A stretch of 64,000 nucleotides of DNA from Gautieria morchelliformis. Taxonomy: Eukaryota > Basidiomycota > Agaricomycetes > Gomphales > Gomphaceae. A model generated the notes under the pieces. It was not told where the DNA came from, searched no databases, and worked only from the letters and a program-made list of their open reading frames with translations. This document shows positions 1-10,830 of this stretch, piece after piece. How positions within the stretch are numbered: the first letter of the stretch is position 1; each line of letters opens with the position of its first letter. The stretch spans positions 1-64,000 of the forward strand of contig WHVA01000493.1 of NCBI GenBank assembly GCA_015179125.1, read 5' to 3'. The translations under genes were made by a program, and so were the position numbers.

Positions 1-199
1 AGCAGCCGCAGCAGAGGTAGCAGCAGCCCTGTCCCAGCAGGTCGAAGGGGTCACAGCGGCTGTGATAGCTGAGATCAAGTCGGTCTCGTCAACAGTAGCC
101 ACCTCAACCACAGCGCTCTCTGAGACTACCAGCATGTACAGGGACGCAATACTCAAGGCAGTGATGCCCGATGGGGTGTGCGGCACCTTCCCCACTTGA
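1..199 (+). pseudogene. 3' scrap of a LINE ORF1 (gag-like) reading frame
   Basis: A reading frame open from base 2 to a TGA at 197-199 gives 65 residues rich in Ala, Ser, Thr and Val, with a segment ending LSETTSMYRDAILKAV. This resembles the helical, serine/threonine-rich stretch in ORF1 of fungal Tad1-like LINEs, and a comparable stretch occurs in ORF1 of the LINE at 31-37 kb. It enters from outside the window and dissolves into GC-rich repeats after base 200, so it is probably a truncated fragment. The family call is inference from composition and a short motif. Confidence 0.4.
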
Positions 200-1195
200 T
201 GAAAGACAACGGGGGGGTGGGGCGGCTTGTGAGGCTGCGCGGGACCATGGACGCAGTGGCGGACCAATCCTGCAGCGCGGAAGGGTGCCCCAGCACGCTT
301 GATGGCTGCTGGGGACTTGTTGCACCACGCAGGGCCCGCTTTGGATGGCGGCGGCCCTTGAGGCCGCACGCGAGCATGGATGTGGGGGCAGGTTGGTCCT
401 GTCACACGGAGAGGTACCCCAGCAGCATGCCTGTCTGCTGGGGACCTGGGGCATCGCATGGGGCCTGCCTTGGACTGGGGCGGGTCCACAGGTGGCACGA
501 GGGCAGGCAGAGGGGCCTGCGCGGTGTGTGCAGCTTACATGGCGCCTGGCGAGCTCTGGGAGCTTTTGAGGGCCCCCAGAGGTGGATGCATGCTCTAGGG
601 AGTGTGCACCACCTCTCCTGCTCATTGGGGGTGAGCAGAGTGGCTGGGATGGTGCCTGGGGCCGCATGCAACCAGGGATGATGCTGTGCGGCGTGTGCAA
701 CATCTGGCTGACTGTGGGGGCCTCTGGAGGGCCACCAGAGGTGGATGCACACTCTAAGGTGCATGCACCACCGTTGCCACTCGCTGGGAGTGAGAAGGGC
801 GGCCAGGGAGGTACTTGGGGTGTGCGGATGACACTGCGTGCTGGCGGCAGCTTACGTGGGTTCCCAGCCATCCTGGGGGGCTCCTGGGGGTTCCCTAGGG
901 CGGATGCACATGCCATGGGGAATGTGCTGTTGTCCATGGCCATCTGGGGTGGCCTGGAGTGCGAATGTGCGATGGGGGTGGTGGAGGTGGTGTCGACAAG
1001 CGCGGCGTCATGTCGCGCACAGCATGGCCAACCTGGCTGGTAGGCTGCTGGGACGCCTGACAAGGCTGTGGGTACCATGGCACACCCATGTGCCACGGAG
1101 GGACCTCGTCGTGGCCAGGCCATGGCGTTGGGCTGGCTGGCTGTGTGACTGGTTGTTTTTGCAGGACCGGCTCCCCGCCTAAGGCGTGGCGCCAT
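200..1195. repeat. GC-rich diverged tandem repeats
   Basis: Two imperfect tandem duplications are visible. A unit of about 130 bp starts near 242 and again near 372; both share CCCAGCA..TG.CTGCTGGGGAC and a following GGGCC block. A second unit of about 160 bp starts near 571 and again near 731; both share CCAGAGGTGGATGCA, then a CTGGGAGTGAG-like block. The minus strand is open for 363 codons (1195-104), but the product is only Pro/Ala/Ser/Arg-rich and mirrors the DNA repeats, so I do not call it a gene. Confidence 0.5.
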
Positions 1196-1509
1196 TCACC
1201 TTGACTCGCATGGGTCCTGGTGCATGGATGTTCCCCAGAGGGGTGTCATTGTGGCTGCTGAAGACCGCTGCGATGTTGCGCACAATGATCTTGATCATCT
1301 CGAGATGGTGGTCCATGCACTGGAATGCTGCATCCAGACAATAGCTCAAGGATGTGCTACTGTCAGCGGAGCATTCCTGCAATGAAGCATCGTGGTAATG
1401 GGTGGTTTCAATGGTGAAGAGCCATCAGAGTAGCTGTCTTTTTCAAGATGCTGCAGAAAGCACAGTCCAGCTGTTTGCTGAGCAAACAGCTTATGGAATC
1501 TCAAAACAG

Positions 1510-1700
1510 TGTAAGAGAGTAAACTTAGGGCCTTGTGGGTATCACAAGAGCAGCAGAGATCAACCAAGCTGTGGGATTCTGATGCTATGTAGTGACGGTT
1601 ACAAGGTAAGTTAAGCTGGGGAATTGCCGGGCAGTTCCCACGCACTACTATACAATGGGGTCTTGTGGACCCCCCTCTGGTGAATCTACTTCTTTAAACA
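1510..1700 (-). repeat. LTR family T, copy A (partial)
   Basis: This copy shares with 12181-12356, 17194-17403, 50133-50346 and 54561-54865 the blocks CCTTGT..ATCACAAG, GATGTAGTGA-like, and the self-complementary GGGAAnnGCCGGGCAGTTCCC. The left edge TGTAAGAGAG matches the T-family end. The right edge is TTTAAACA, where better copies have TTTACA followed by CCCTCCCC. The ends suggest a minus-strand orientation. No internal coding sequence is attached. Confidence 0.6.
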
Positions 1701-1786
1701 CAAGGCTCAGGCACAAGTAGCACAAGGCTCAGGGTCCAGCAGAAGGTAGTACCTGTAAGTAACCAGCCAAAGAACAGGTTCCTACA
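1701..1786 (-). repeat. Fragment of LTR family G
   Basis: The CACAAGGCTCAG..GGTAGTACC..GTAAGTAACCAGCCAAAG..TTCCTACA order matches the end of the solo LTR at 9760-10298, which has CACAAGGCTCGG and GTAAGTAACCGGCCAAAG and ends TTCTTACA. Only the terminal 85 bp or so is present, abutting LTR-T copy A. Confidence 0.55.
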
Positions 1787-2145
1787 GAGGGTTAATGCAT
1801 GTACAATATGGGAAGTCAGATCACTATGATAGCAGGATATGCAATATCCATGTGTCAGTGAGTGTTTGCACTGGGAAACTCATGCTGCCCCTCTGCATTG
1901 CGTCCATGAAGTCCCATGCTCAAACCAGTTGAGATCAAGTCTTGTGAGTCCCTTTCCAATGAAAGCGGTATTCGCAGGCCGCCACAAACCCGACTGAGAC
2001 CAGGGTGGTACCCAGAATAAAAGTTCTGAGGGCGAGTTGAGCAACCAGCCATTTTGGAGCCGCGATTCATGTCGAAACCCATGCCCTGTAGCTGTGCAAA
2101 GGACATTAGCAAGATTTCGTATGTTCCGACAAATCAAGGTGACAG
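1787..2145. other. Intergenic, 3' flank of the NLR gene
   Basis: This is the sequence downstream of the stop codon of the minus-strand NACHT/WD40 gene. Short overlapping minus ORFs (85 codons) show no recognisable motif. No terminator or RNA gene was recognised. Confidence 0.4.
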
Positions 2146-5100
2146 CTACTGACTAGCCTGACCTGCGAATGGTGCTGAAATGAGCTCCCCGGGATCAGCA
2201 TTCCACAGGCGGATCGTGTTGTCATTAGACCCGGAGACGATGCGCTTGCCGTCCTGCGAGAACGCAACCGAAAAGACAACACTGGCGTGGCCTTCAAATG
2301 GCGCTGAAATGAGCTCCCCGGTGTCTGCATTCCACACTCGGATCGTCTTGTCACCAGACCCGGAGACGATGCGCTTGCCGTCGTGCGAGAACGCTGCCGA
2401 CATGACCGAGGCGGTGTGGCCTTCGAATGGTGCTGAAATGAGCTCCCCCGTGTCTGCATTCCACACTTGGAGCGTCTTGTCGCCAGACCCGGAAACGATG
2501 CGCTTGCCGTCGTGCGAGAACCCCACCGACAAGACGCCACCGGTGTGGCCTTCGGATGTCGCTGAAATGAGCTCTCCGGTGTCTGCATTCCACACACGGA
2601 TCGTGTTGTCACGAGACCCGGAGACGATGCGCTTGCCGTCGTGCGAGAACGCCACCGACCAGACGGTGTCGGTGTGACCTTCGAATGCTGCTGAAATGAG
2701 CCCCCCGGTGTCTGCATTCCACACACGGATTGTGTCATCAGACACGGAGACGATGCGCTTGCCGTCGTGCGATAACGTTACCGACATGACAGAGCCAGTG
2801 TGGCCTTCGAATGGCGCTGAAATGAGCTCCCCGGTGTCTGTATCCCACACACGGATCGTCTTGTCACGAGACCCGGAGACGATGCGCTTGCTGTCATGCG
2901 AGAATGCCACCGACGAGACGCTGTCGGTGTGGCCTTCGAATGGTGGTGAAATGAGCTCCCCGGTGTCTGCATTCCACACACGGATCGTCTTGTCATCAGA
3001 CCCGGAGACAATGCGCTTGCCGTCCTGCGAGAACGCCACCGACAAGACGCCATCGGTGTGGCCTTCGAATGGTGCTGAAATGAGCTCGGCAGTGTCTGCA
3101 TTCCACACACGGATTGTCTTGTCATCAGACCCGGAGACGATGCGCTTGCCGTAGTGCGGCAACGCCACCGACATGACAGAGCCAGTGTGGCCTTCGAATG
3201 GCGCTGAAATAAGCTCCCCCGTTTCTGCATTCCACACACGGATCGTCTTGTCATCAGACCCGGAGACGATGCGCCTACCATCGTGCGAGAACGCCACCGA
3301 CGAGACGGTGTCGGTGTGGCCTTCGAATGGTGCTGAAATGAGCTCCCCGGTGTCTGCATTCCACACACGGATCGTCTTGTCATCAGACCCGGAGACGATG
3401 CGCTTGCCGTTCTGCGAGAACGCCACCGACAAGACCCACCCGGTGTGGCCTTCGAATGGTGCTGAAATGACCTCCCCGGTGTCTGCATTCCACACACGGA
3501 TCGTCTTGTCGTCAGACCCGGAGACGACGCGCTTGCCGTTCTGCGAGAACGCCACCGACCTGACCCACCCGGTGTGGCCTTCGAATGGTGGTGAAATGAG
3601 CTCCCCAGTGTCTGCATTCCACACACGGATCGTGTTGTCACGAGACCCGGAGACGATGCGCTTGCCGTCGTGCGAGAACGCCACCGACCAGACGGTGGCG
3701 GTGTGGCCTTCGAATGGTGCTGAAATTAGCCCCCCGGTGTCTGCATTCCACACTCGGATCGTGTTGTCTTCAGACCCGGAGACGATACGCTTGCCGTCGT
3801 GCGAGAACGCCACCGACCAGACACCACGGGTGTGGCCTTCGAATGGTGCTGAAATGAGCTCCCATGTGTCTGCATTCCACACACGCACCGTCGTGTCGCA
3901 AGACCCGGAGACGATGCGCTTGCCGTTCTGCGAGAACGCCACCGACCAGACACCCCCGGTGTGGCCTACCAGAACGGTTTGAATAGGTGGCCACGTCGTC
4001 GCTTTCCCGGTATCGATGCGGAGTAGTCGTGGAAATCGTGGGAGGTAAGTCTCGCATAGTTTTGACCTTTCAGGTGCAAACGGGAGTGCCGACAAATAGA
4101 GATGGGGAGCACTCTGAGAGATTGCACTCCCAAACGCAGCTACAAAATTGCGAGTATCCGTTATGAATGATGTGATGACATTATCCTGAAGTTCATTAGA
4201 CTCCCGTCGGAGCGCATAACAACTCAGGCACTCACCTGACTCCAGTCCATTATTGACGAGAGTGCTGCTGAAGAATCGTGTACCTTCTTGATCAGACTCA
4301 AAACTTCAAGCCAGAAGAGTAGCTTAGTCTCGAAGAACTCCTTCACCTTGGCACCTATACCCGGCCTGAAGGTGGTGGGGCGAACATGGTCGGTCCAAAA
4401 ACGGCACGAGTAGGAAAGTTGTGAGGATATATACTTCTTGGTCCGTATCTCCAAGTCGACGACATCGTCGTTGCGCAGATGTGAAGTTTCAAGCTGACAT
4501 ATGTTGAAACAAAGTTCATCCTTCATCACGTGCAAGCATGAGAGCGCAAGGCGGTCTTGGGGTAAAGATGTATCGATGTAGTATGATCCACTGCGGTTGC
4601 AATCTGACAAGAAGTCACGAAAAGACGTGTGCAGCAGGCTGATTGGGTCAGATTCTTGAGTAGGAAGGCTCAGCAGAGCGCCCATGGGTTCAACTATAGC
4701 AGAAACCTTGATGTGCGACTCGTCTCCGTTGCACAGCTCCTGCAGAGCAGACATCGGGAGCGGTTCTCTGGCAGCCAGCATGCAGCCCATTACCAATCCA
4801 AAGCGACGCTTGAAACCGTCTGTCAAGTTGAATATCCGCTGGAGAATACCGAGATATAACTCATCCATCCCAGTGAGGTTCTTTTCTAAAAGTTCATTCA
4901 GTTGCTCAACAGGATCATGACCATACTTCCCATCGCCTTTCACAAACCGACAAGCAGTGGACGCCCATTGAAAGTGGCCTTCAGACTTGTCGACTAATAA
5001 TCGACACCAGCCATCGTTGGGCCATTGGCGCTCGAGGTCCGTAATGTCACCCAGTTCGTCTTTCACAAAGCGGGCGACGGCATTGGCCGGGTTTGGGTCC

Positions 5101-7243
5101 ATATCCTTCAAGGACCTGGAAAGCACGTGTTTCTTCCCAAGAATGGCATCCTGGATGTCTTTTTCGGCGCGGGAAGTGACAAGAAGGCGGAAATTAGACG
5201 GCAGTTGTGCTGCTTCGTTGCCCAGGACAGACAAGAGAGCCCAGCGAGATTTCAGGTCTCCGCTCTCATCCAATGCATCGATAACGATCACGGTCGGTCC
5301 AACGGCCGTTAGGCCCCGGGCGGGGTCTAGAATGAACTTTTGGAACTGCTCACGGGGTGCGCGTGTGGTCCGAAGTGATTTGTCCTCCCCAACCACTTTC
5401 AGCAACGATGCTTTTCGTGCGGGATCCTGATTAGCCAGATCAATAGCAATCGTGCTAAAGACATTGTCGGGGGATCGCTGTGCCTGAAGAGCGCGGTCAA
5501 AAAAGTACGACGAACCGAGACGTTTGATGTTATTAAATCGCTTAGCGACCTCATGGGCGATAGCAGACTTGCCGGCACCCGCAACATCGTGCAAGAAAAA
5601 TATGCGCGGGGTCTCTTCGCTCTTCTGGTTGGCCCAATCCCAGATCTCCGCAATCACTGTCTCCCGGGTATCCCGAAGACATCCTTTTTCAAGATCGAAC
5701 CTGGCACCGTTTGCATAGGGCATGTCAATCAGCAGAAATTCCCTAGCTGGTTGCAACGTATATTAGGCTCGGGAACGGTCTCAAATCGGAAAACTCACAT
5801 AGGTCGCCGACGACATCCAGAACACGTAGGACAGTGATTTCAGTATGAATGACGGCATGTTCTTGTAGGGCCAACCTGAGTTTGTTGAATGTTTCCTGGT
5901 ACTGTTTGACCTTGCTGTCGACATCTGAAATTAGATTCTTCGCGGTTCTTTTCCCTGAACAAAGACCATCAGCCGTGGCCACCTGACAGTGGGTCCAACA
6001 TACCGAAGTTCTTGTCCTTGCCATAGTCGATGATGAAGTGAGCACACTCTAACGTCTGCTGCGCCAAGGATATGATAATTGACTCTTGCGATTCAACTTT
6101 CTTCAACGGCTCTGCCCAGCCGACGAACGCATAGGCGTCTCCCATAGCTTTCACCAGCTCAACGATGCTATTGTCCCGGTCCCTCTGAGCAATGACAATC
6201 TGGCCAGAGGTCAGATATGTCTAATCAGCGGGTGCATGAGATAAATCGACCTTTGGCACACTAGATAGGATAGACCATGCCATTTTCGTGTAAGGATGGA
6301 CCTAGAATCAAGAAAACCGTGTACATGAGATGACCTGGGAGACCGCCGGCATTGAACCATACCTCGGCGATCCCATCCACGATCTCGGTAAACCGCTTGA
6401 TCTTGTCCAAGAGTGGATCCCAATCCGCCATTATCGGGATGACAATATTATTGGTGGTGGAAACGATGCCGTCGATCATATTGCCTGCATCAATGATTCG
6501 GGACGGGGCGAGGTTCATACTATCGGCGACCTCTTTCGCTTCGCTGAGTGCTTCCTTCAATTGGCCTTCCGGCGCCTCGTCGGACGTCCCGAGAGAAGTG
6601 ATGCTGAATTCTAGGTCAGTGTGAGCATCGTGCATGTTCCCTTTTTTATCGCATTTAAGCAGTTTGCGAGAAACGACCGCTGTGTTGGATGATTACGCGT
6701 GCATTCCGTCGATGAGCGAAAACGACTGACCTCCTGTTGCTCCTTCTGCAAGCAGTAACTCAACCGTTTCCTTTACACCCCCAATGTACTCTTCTCTACT
6801 AATTGTATGATGCCTGTAGACCTCGATTCCTAATACGGAACCCCCGTGCAAGTCTTTGCTGGGCATGGATTTAAGATCGCGTGAGGATGATAACCCTGCA
6901 ATTAAACGAACAAACAGAATGTCTTATTCCACGAGGGATCATTGCCTCTCGCAGCTACGGGAGTCTTCTTGACATCCTCATCGACAAAGAGTTTCACGTA
7001 GTATTTGCCAGGACGTTTGTCGAACAGTCTGATATGGGGATGGTGATGGCATTTCAAGTCTATTGTCGATCGTCAAGAGTTAGTATACGAAGAAAGCGCA
7101 AACGAAAGAGTCTTTCCTGCAACTTTGACAGCGCTTATTGCTGCGGGAATACTTCGGGGTGGAGAGTCAAGGATTGGCTAACTAGAGAAGTTATCGTGGA
7201 CTTACGGTACTGCACCCTCATCGTTGCTATTACCGCCGTTCAT
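2146..7243 (-). CDS. C2-NACHT-WD40 NLR-like (STAND) protein
   Basis: Predicted signal-transducing NTPase of the fungal NLR/HET-E class: a NACHT switch with a WD40 sensor. Exons read on the minus strand: about 7243-7206, 7140-7089, 7028-6916, 6853-6731, 6610-6363, 6301-6251, 6199-6004, 5954-5799, 5746-4236, 4185-2146. All introns are 49-120 nt; phases agree except at the first junction, which I could not resolve. The product is about 1,500 residues. The N-terminal exons read as a C2-like domain (GKYYVKLFVDEDV, NDPSWNKTF), then a helical linker containing VHPYTKMAWSIL. NACHT follows, with Walker A DVAGAGKSA (about 5590-5566), Walker B VIVIDALDES (about 5300) and LLVTSRAE. The last exon carries 14 WD40 repeats and ends in a TGA/stop at 2146. 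Intact NACHT motifs and a single 649-codon open WD exon argue that it is functional. The acceptor at 6853 (AAAG) is atypical. Role in non-self recognition or cell death is inference from the family. Confidence 0.85.
2165..3990 (-). repeat. Array of 14 near-identical WD40 repeats (129-bp unit)
   Basis: Fourteen copies of a 43-codon unit run back to back in the last exon of the NLR gene. Each has the frame FEGHT..V.SVAFSHDGKRI, then VSGS.D.TIRVWNADTGELI. Differences concentrate at the two or three residues after GHT (GG, RG, AT, GW, DT, GS, DG, DS, AS, SV) and at the residue after GS. One unit, near 2700-2760, lacks a codon and reads SVSDDTIRVW. High identity between units is the pattern known for the HET-E/D/R WD40 genes, where repeats recombine and diversify at binding-surface positions. 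Confidence 0.9.
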
Positions 7244-7726
7244 CGTTCCCAGTGTTCGAGATGGGTGGTAGAGGGGAAAAGACGACCTTCAGACCTCTCA
7301 CGATGCAGCGCCTCTGTGGCGCGCGTTCCCGGCGTCCATCGCATGGCTCCGTATCGTCTTCGTAAGTACGGCGGGTCTGTGTCTGAGAGGCAATGCGGCT
7401 ACATATCATGTCGTGCCTTGCAGTGAGTGAGGTCCGTGCACCCTGGCAAGTTTCGTAAATCCTGTTGTCGCGCATGTGCATCACGTGATTCGGTTTCCTT
7501 TTTTAGCAACATGGAAACAGTACCGTAGGAGCTGAGTCAGCGGCTGCACAGGCCGATTCAACACCCTCACAGCCATTTCGGGTATGCCAGTTTTGGCAAC
7601 TAGCTTTACCGCCGATTCCTACGAAAGTCGTTGACTTCTGGTTAATTGAGTGGAACCCCCCAAAATCGGCTCTCCTGGTAGTTATTATCAGCAACTTAGG
7701 CACTGATTTTTCGGTGCGTGTACAGT
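7244..7726. other. Intergenic, 5' flank of the NLR gene
   Basis: This sequence lies between the inferred start of the NLR gene and the left end of the decayed hAT element. Short ORFs on both strands carry no recognisable motif. I see no clear TATA box at a convincing distance from 7243. Confidence 0.35.
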
Positions 7727-8189
7727 TAGTGTTGCCGCGGCGCGGCTCTGGCTTAGCGCCGAGCCACGCTTACCAAATCCGGCTATTATAATTATAGCTC
7801 TAAGCCAGCCGAGGAACCGCAGCTTGGCCTGGTTAAAAACCGGCTTTTAGCCGGAAGCCGAATATAGCTAAGGGGAGATACTGGATTATTAATACATTAT
7901 TTTATCGTTCAGTATATACATGATAGTCTCTCTCATGTTCTATGCTATCAGTATGGTGGTTTTGCTAGAGCACCGTATCTGTACCAATTATTTAACTAAT
8001 ATTAGTAATATAACCTTCCGTTCATTGTCTGAGTGATTCATTTCCCGAGGACAACGCTGCCTGTGAAAGCCTGTGATGAATGGAAGGTCGCTGTCATCAT
8101 CGCTGTTACCGTACCGTATTTCACAGCTGTATATGTTGAGCTCAGTGCTGTATATAATCTCATTTGGAGTTACATTATTCTTAAGGAGG

Positions 8190-10420
8190 TCATCTGCGAC
8201 AGTTAAAATATTGCCCAGGCCTCCAATTTAGTATATCCTCAAGGTGAAAGCCATCACTCACCGGTAGCGAGATTGCTTCCAAATGGCCGTGAGGGAGAAC
8301 AACAATAGGAAGAATGAGAGCGGGATGGGGTGGGGATGATGGGGTGGGTATGAGTTCGATGGGAAGAACAAGAGCGGGATTGGGTGGGTTGTTCAAAGAT
8401 GAGGGGCTGGGTATGAGTTTGATGGGAAGAACAAGAGCGGGTCGAGTGGGCTGTTCAATGATGAGGGGCTGGGTATGACTTCGATGGGAAGAACAAGAGT
8501 GGGATTGCATGGGTCATTTGAAGATGAGGTGCTGGGTATGAGTTTGATGGGAAGAAGGACTAGCAAAGGCTTGGTTAGCAATTGATTTAGTAACAGCTTG
8601 CCACATACCAATAGAGAAAATATGTGACTTTGAAAAGCGACGCTCGTTATACTGTGAGGTCATCTTTTCAACTGCCGCATCAATCATCCTTTGTAGGTGC
8701 ACATTCGAAGGCTCCTTGCACATGTGGGTCCAAGTAGATAGTAGTGAGTCAAATGCAGGGAGTATGCAGGCAAGAATAGGTGTGTGCTCAGTACACATGA
8801 CAGCTTGTAAAACATGAGCCGGCTGCAGGTATAATAAGCATGGTCCCTAGGTTAAACAGAGTGCAGGACCTACCTCTAATATATTCTTTATATCCTTCAG
8901 TACGGCCCATTCATTGTTGGTGAGTCGTTGCTTCAAGATGGTACTCATGACTGGTGGCGAAATATAAACTTCAATTGCCTAATAGGAACTTTAGTGTTTT
9001 CATACTCATCAATAGCATAATTACTTACATGACGAAGATACAATGCTCGTTCAATCATTAGATACGACAACCCCCATCGGGTTGGACTATCACGAATAAG
9101 GGTGAGATGTACAAGCTGGTAAGATACCTGTTGAGCATCTAGCCAACATTCTCAATGGTTGCCAGTTGTAACTATCTCCTTGAATTCTTCATGGTGGAGT
9201 TAGGAGGACCGAATCGTGTTAGCGATGTTATGAGTAATCATGACTGGAGCATGCTGTAAAGCCTGTGTGGGTGTTTGACTAGAGGGGTTTACTGGGTCAT
9301 GCTCAGTCAGATCAAACTTGCCAGTAGGGTTTTTCCAAAGCCTTGGTACTTGTGCATTCTTGTACCATTGCTGTCACACTGACGTGCAGGCGATGTGGGA
9401 AGCATCTAAAGTTTATGATAATTAGAAAGAAAGCCAACATATAATAATATTGTTACTTGCATTATCTGTTGATTAGCACTATCAAAGTCTATGAACCGAG
9501 CCATTAGCAGATGTTCAAAGTCTTGTATCATCACAGCCATATTAGATACATATTTACCCACAATATGATAAATGTGTGAGAAAATGACACACCTTGTCTG
9601 TTATGTTGACATTGTCGGTGATAAAGAGGAAGCCCTTTACAAGATCCTGACCGAAATGGAGGCCAGGCATTGGAAGGAACCCAATGAGAGCGGAATGTAG
9701 GGCCAGCTCTCCCCTGCCATCCAGTGAAGTTGAAATGGACCCACGACATAGGTAGTGAGTGTTACGATATGATCCGTCGTAAGGTTGACCGAGGTCGGGG
9801 GCGAAACCCGAGGTAAGGTCCGAGGTTACGGGGCGAGGTTTGGATGGGGAAGTCGGAGAGGGACTAGGCTTCAGCTTATGTGCTGCGCCGACCCTACGCA
9901 TGAGTCCCAACTTCGGAGGCAAACGAATAAGAGGCAAGGTTTGGCTTAAGAGGCGAGGCTTAGAAACTAACTAGGGATCGAAGTTATATGATAGTTGTTT
10001 TTCAGACTGAGGAGTAGGAATCCATACAGGGGGGTTTATATACGAGCGAGGGTACGAGTCAGGGGTGAACATATTAGTGGAGGTCAGGGTGAGGTAATAT
10101 ATGAATGATGCGTGATGGAGCGGAATCAGTAACTAAGGGGATACGGGCATGGGATCAAGGTCGGATATGAGCTCTAGCTCTAGCTTGGGCTCGGGCGCAG
10201 GATAAGAATCATATGTACTCGGGCACGAGTATCACAAGGCTCGGGCTCGGAAGAAAGGTTATACTGGTAAGTAACCGGCCAAAGGCTGGGTTCTTACAGT
10301 GAGCCGTTACAGCGCCATACGCACGCAGGCTCTTGTCATCCCATAAGTCCATCATAAGTGATATCTTCCCCACTGATTCCTATATAAGATGTGTGAGCTT
10401 TTCATAGTCCTATAGAGTTC
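8190..10420 (-). pseudogene. hAT transposase remnant
   Basis: Fragments in family order are readable on the minus strand. They are GKISLMMDLWDDKSLRAYG (10375-10303; first catalytic Asp of the MDLW type), then FITDNVNITDK (9630-9598), a long gap, LIRDSPTRWGLSYLMIERAL (about 9105-9045), and ILKQRLTNNEWAVLKDIKNI (8945-8890). The last is PAFDSLLSTWTHM with MIDAAVEKM (8770-8660). Stops, frameshifts and possible introns separate them, and the C-terminal dimerisation region decays into repeats of GLN/PLVLPIKLIP type (8190-8600). It is not expected to encode an active transposase. The hAT assignment rests on the MDLW, TDN and SPTRWGS-like motifs. Confidence 0.75.
9760..10298 (-). mobile_element. Solo LTR, family G, with perfect 5-bp TSD
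   Basis: The 539-bp element reads TGTAAGAACC...CGTAACA on the minus strand. It is flanked by GTGAG at 9755-9759 and 10299-10303. A second copy lies at 25204-25750. Removing it together with one TSD copy restores the hAT-1 reading frame through VTAHYLCRG, so it inserted into a transposase exon and then lost its internal region by LTR-LTR recombination. TG..CA ends and a 5-bp TSD indicate a Ty3/Gypsy- or Copia-type LTR. Confidence 0.9.
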
Positions 10421-10480
10421 ATGAGAGAAATAACCGCTAGCTCTTACACATTGAGCCATCTAACATCAGGTCAAATCAGT

Positions 10481-10830
10481 GTCGACTAACATACAACATG
10501 TGAATATGTGCAAATATACAAGGCAAAGAACACTCCAGCTGCAAGTGCTGCCATCAAAGATACTCATGCCAGCCAGAAGAGGAAGAGGATACCAGGAGAG
10601 GAAGGTGTACATGCTCAGGAAGAAATGGCTGCACCAGTCAGTTCAACAGTTAATTCTTTCAATCATCACAAGTTATCCATATTTCGATAATGTCACTGCT
10701 AGGCCAAACACAAAGTTGCCCTGGTGAGCACTGGAGAGGCAGAGCCTCGAGAGAGTGCATGTATGGTGGTAGTGTCTAAGTATAAGGTAGTAGGTGACAC
10801 GTGATGGGCTGGACTGGTACAGGTTCCCCC
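10481..10830. other. Intergenic, no assigned gene
   Basis: Two short overlapping plus ORFs (10479-10727 and 10508-10690, 82 and 60 codons) encode Lys/Arg-rich peptides that I do not recognise. Position suggests decayed transposon sequence beyond hAT-1. Confidence 0.3.

Larger units (their letters stand above)
7727..10480 (-). mobile_element. Decayed hAT-superfamily DNA transposon (hAT-1)
   Basis: The left end is inferred at TAGTG followed by a GC-rich tract with repeated GGCT/AGCC words (7727-7880). This style matches the ends of the two better-preserved hAT copies at 16.3 and 23.5 kb. A broken transposase is read on the minus strand from about 10420 to 8190. The right terminus was not found, so the outer boundary is approximate. 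A Gypsy solo LTR (9760-10298) sits inside it. Confidence 0.6.

Noticed and set aside
2180-3982. Long plus-strand ORFs (152-269 codons) opposite the WD40 array
   Set aside because: They are the antisense of the 129-bp WD repeats. Open length follows from the repeat periodicity, and the minus frame has clear WD40 motifs.
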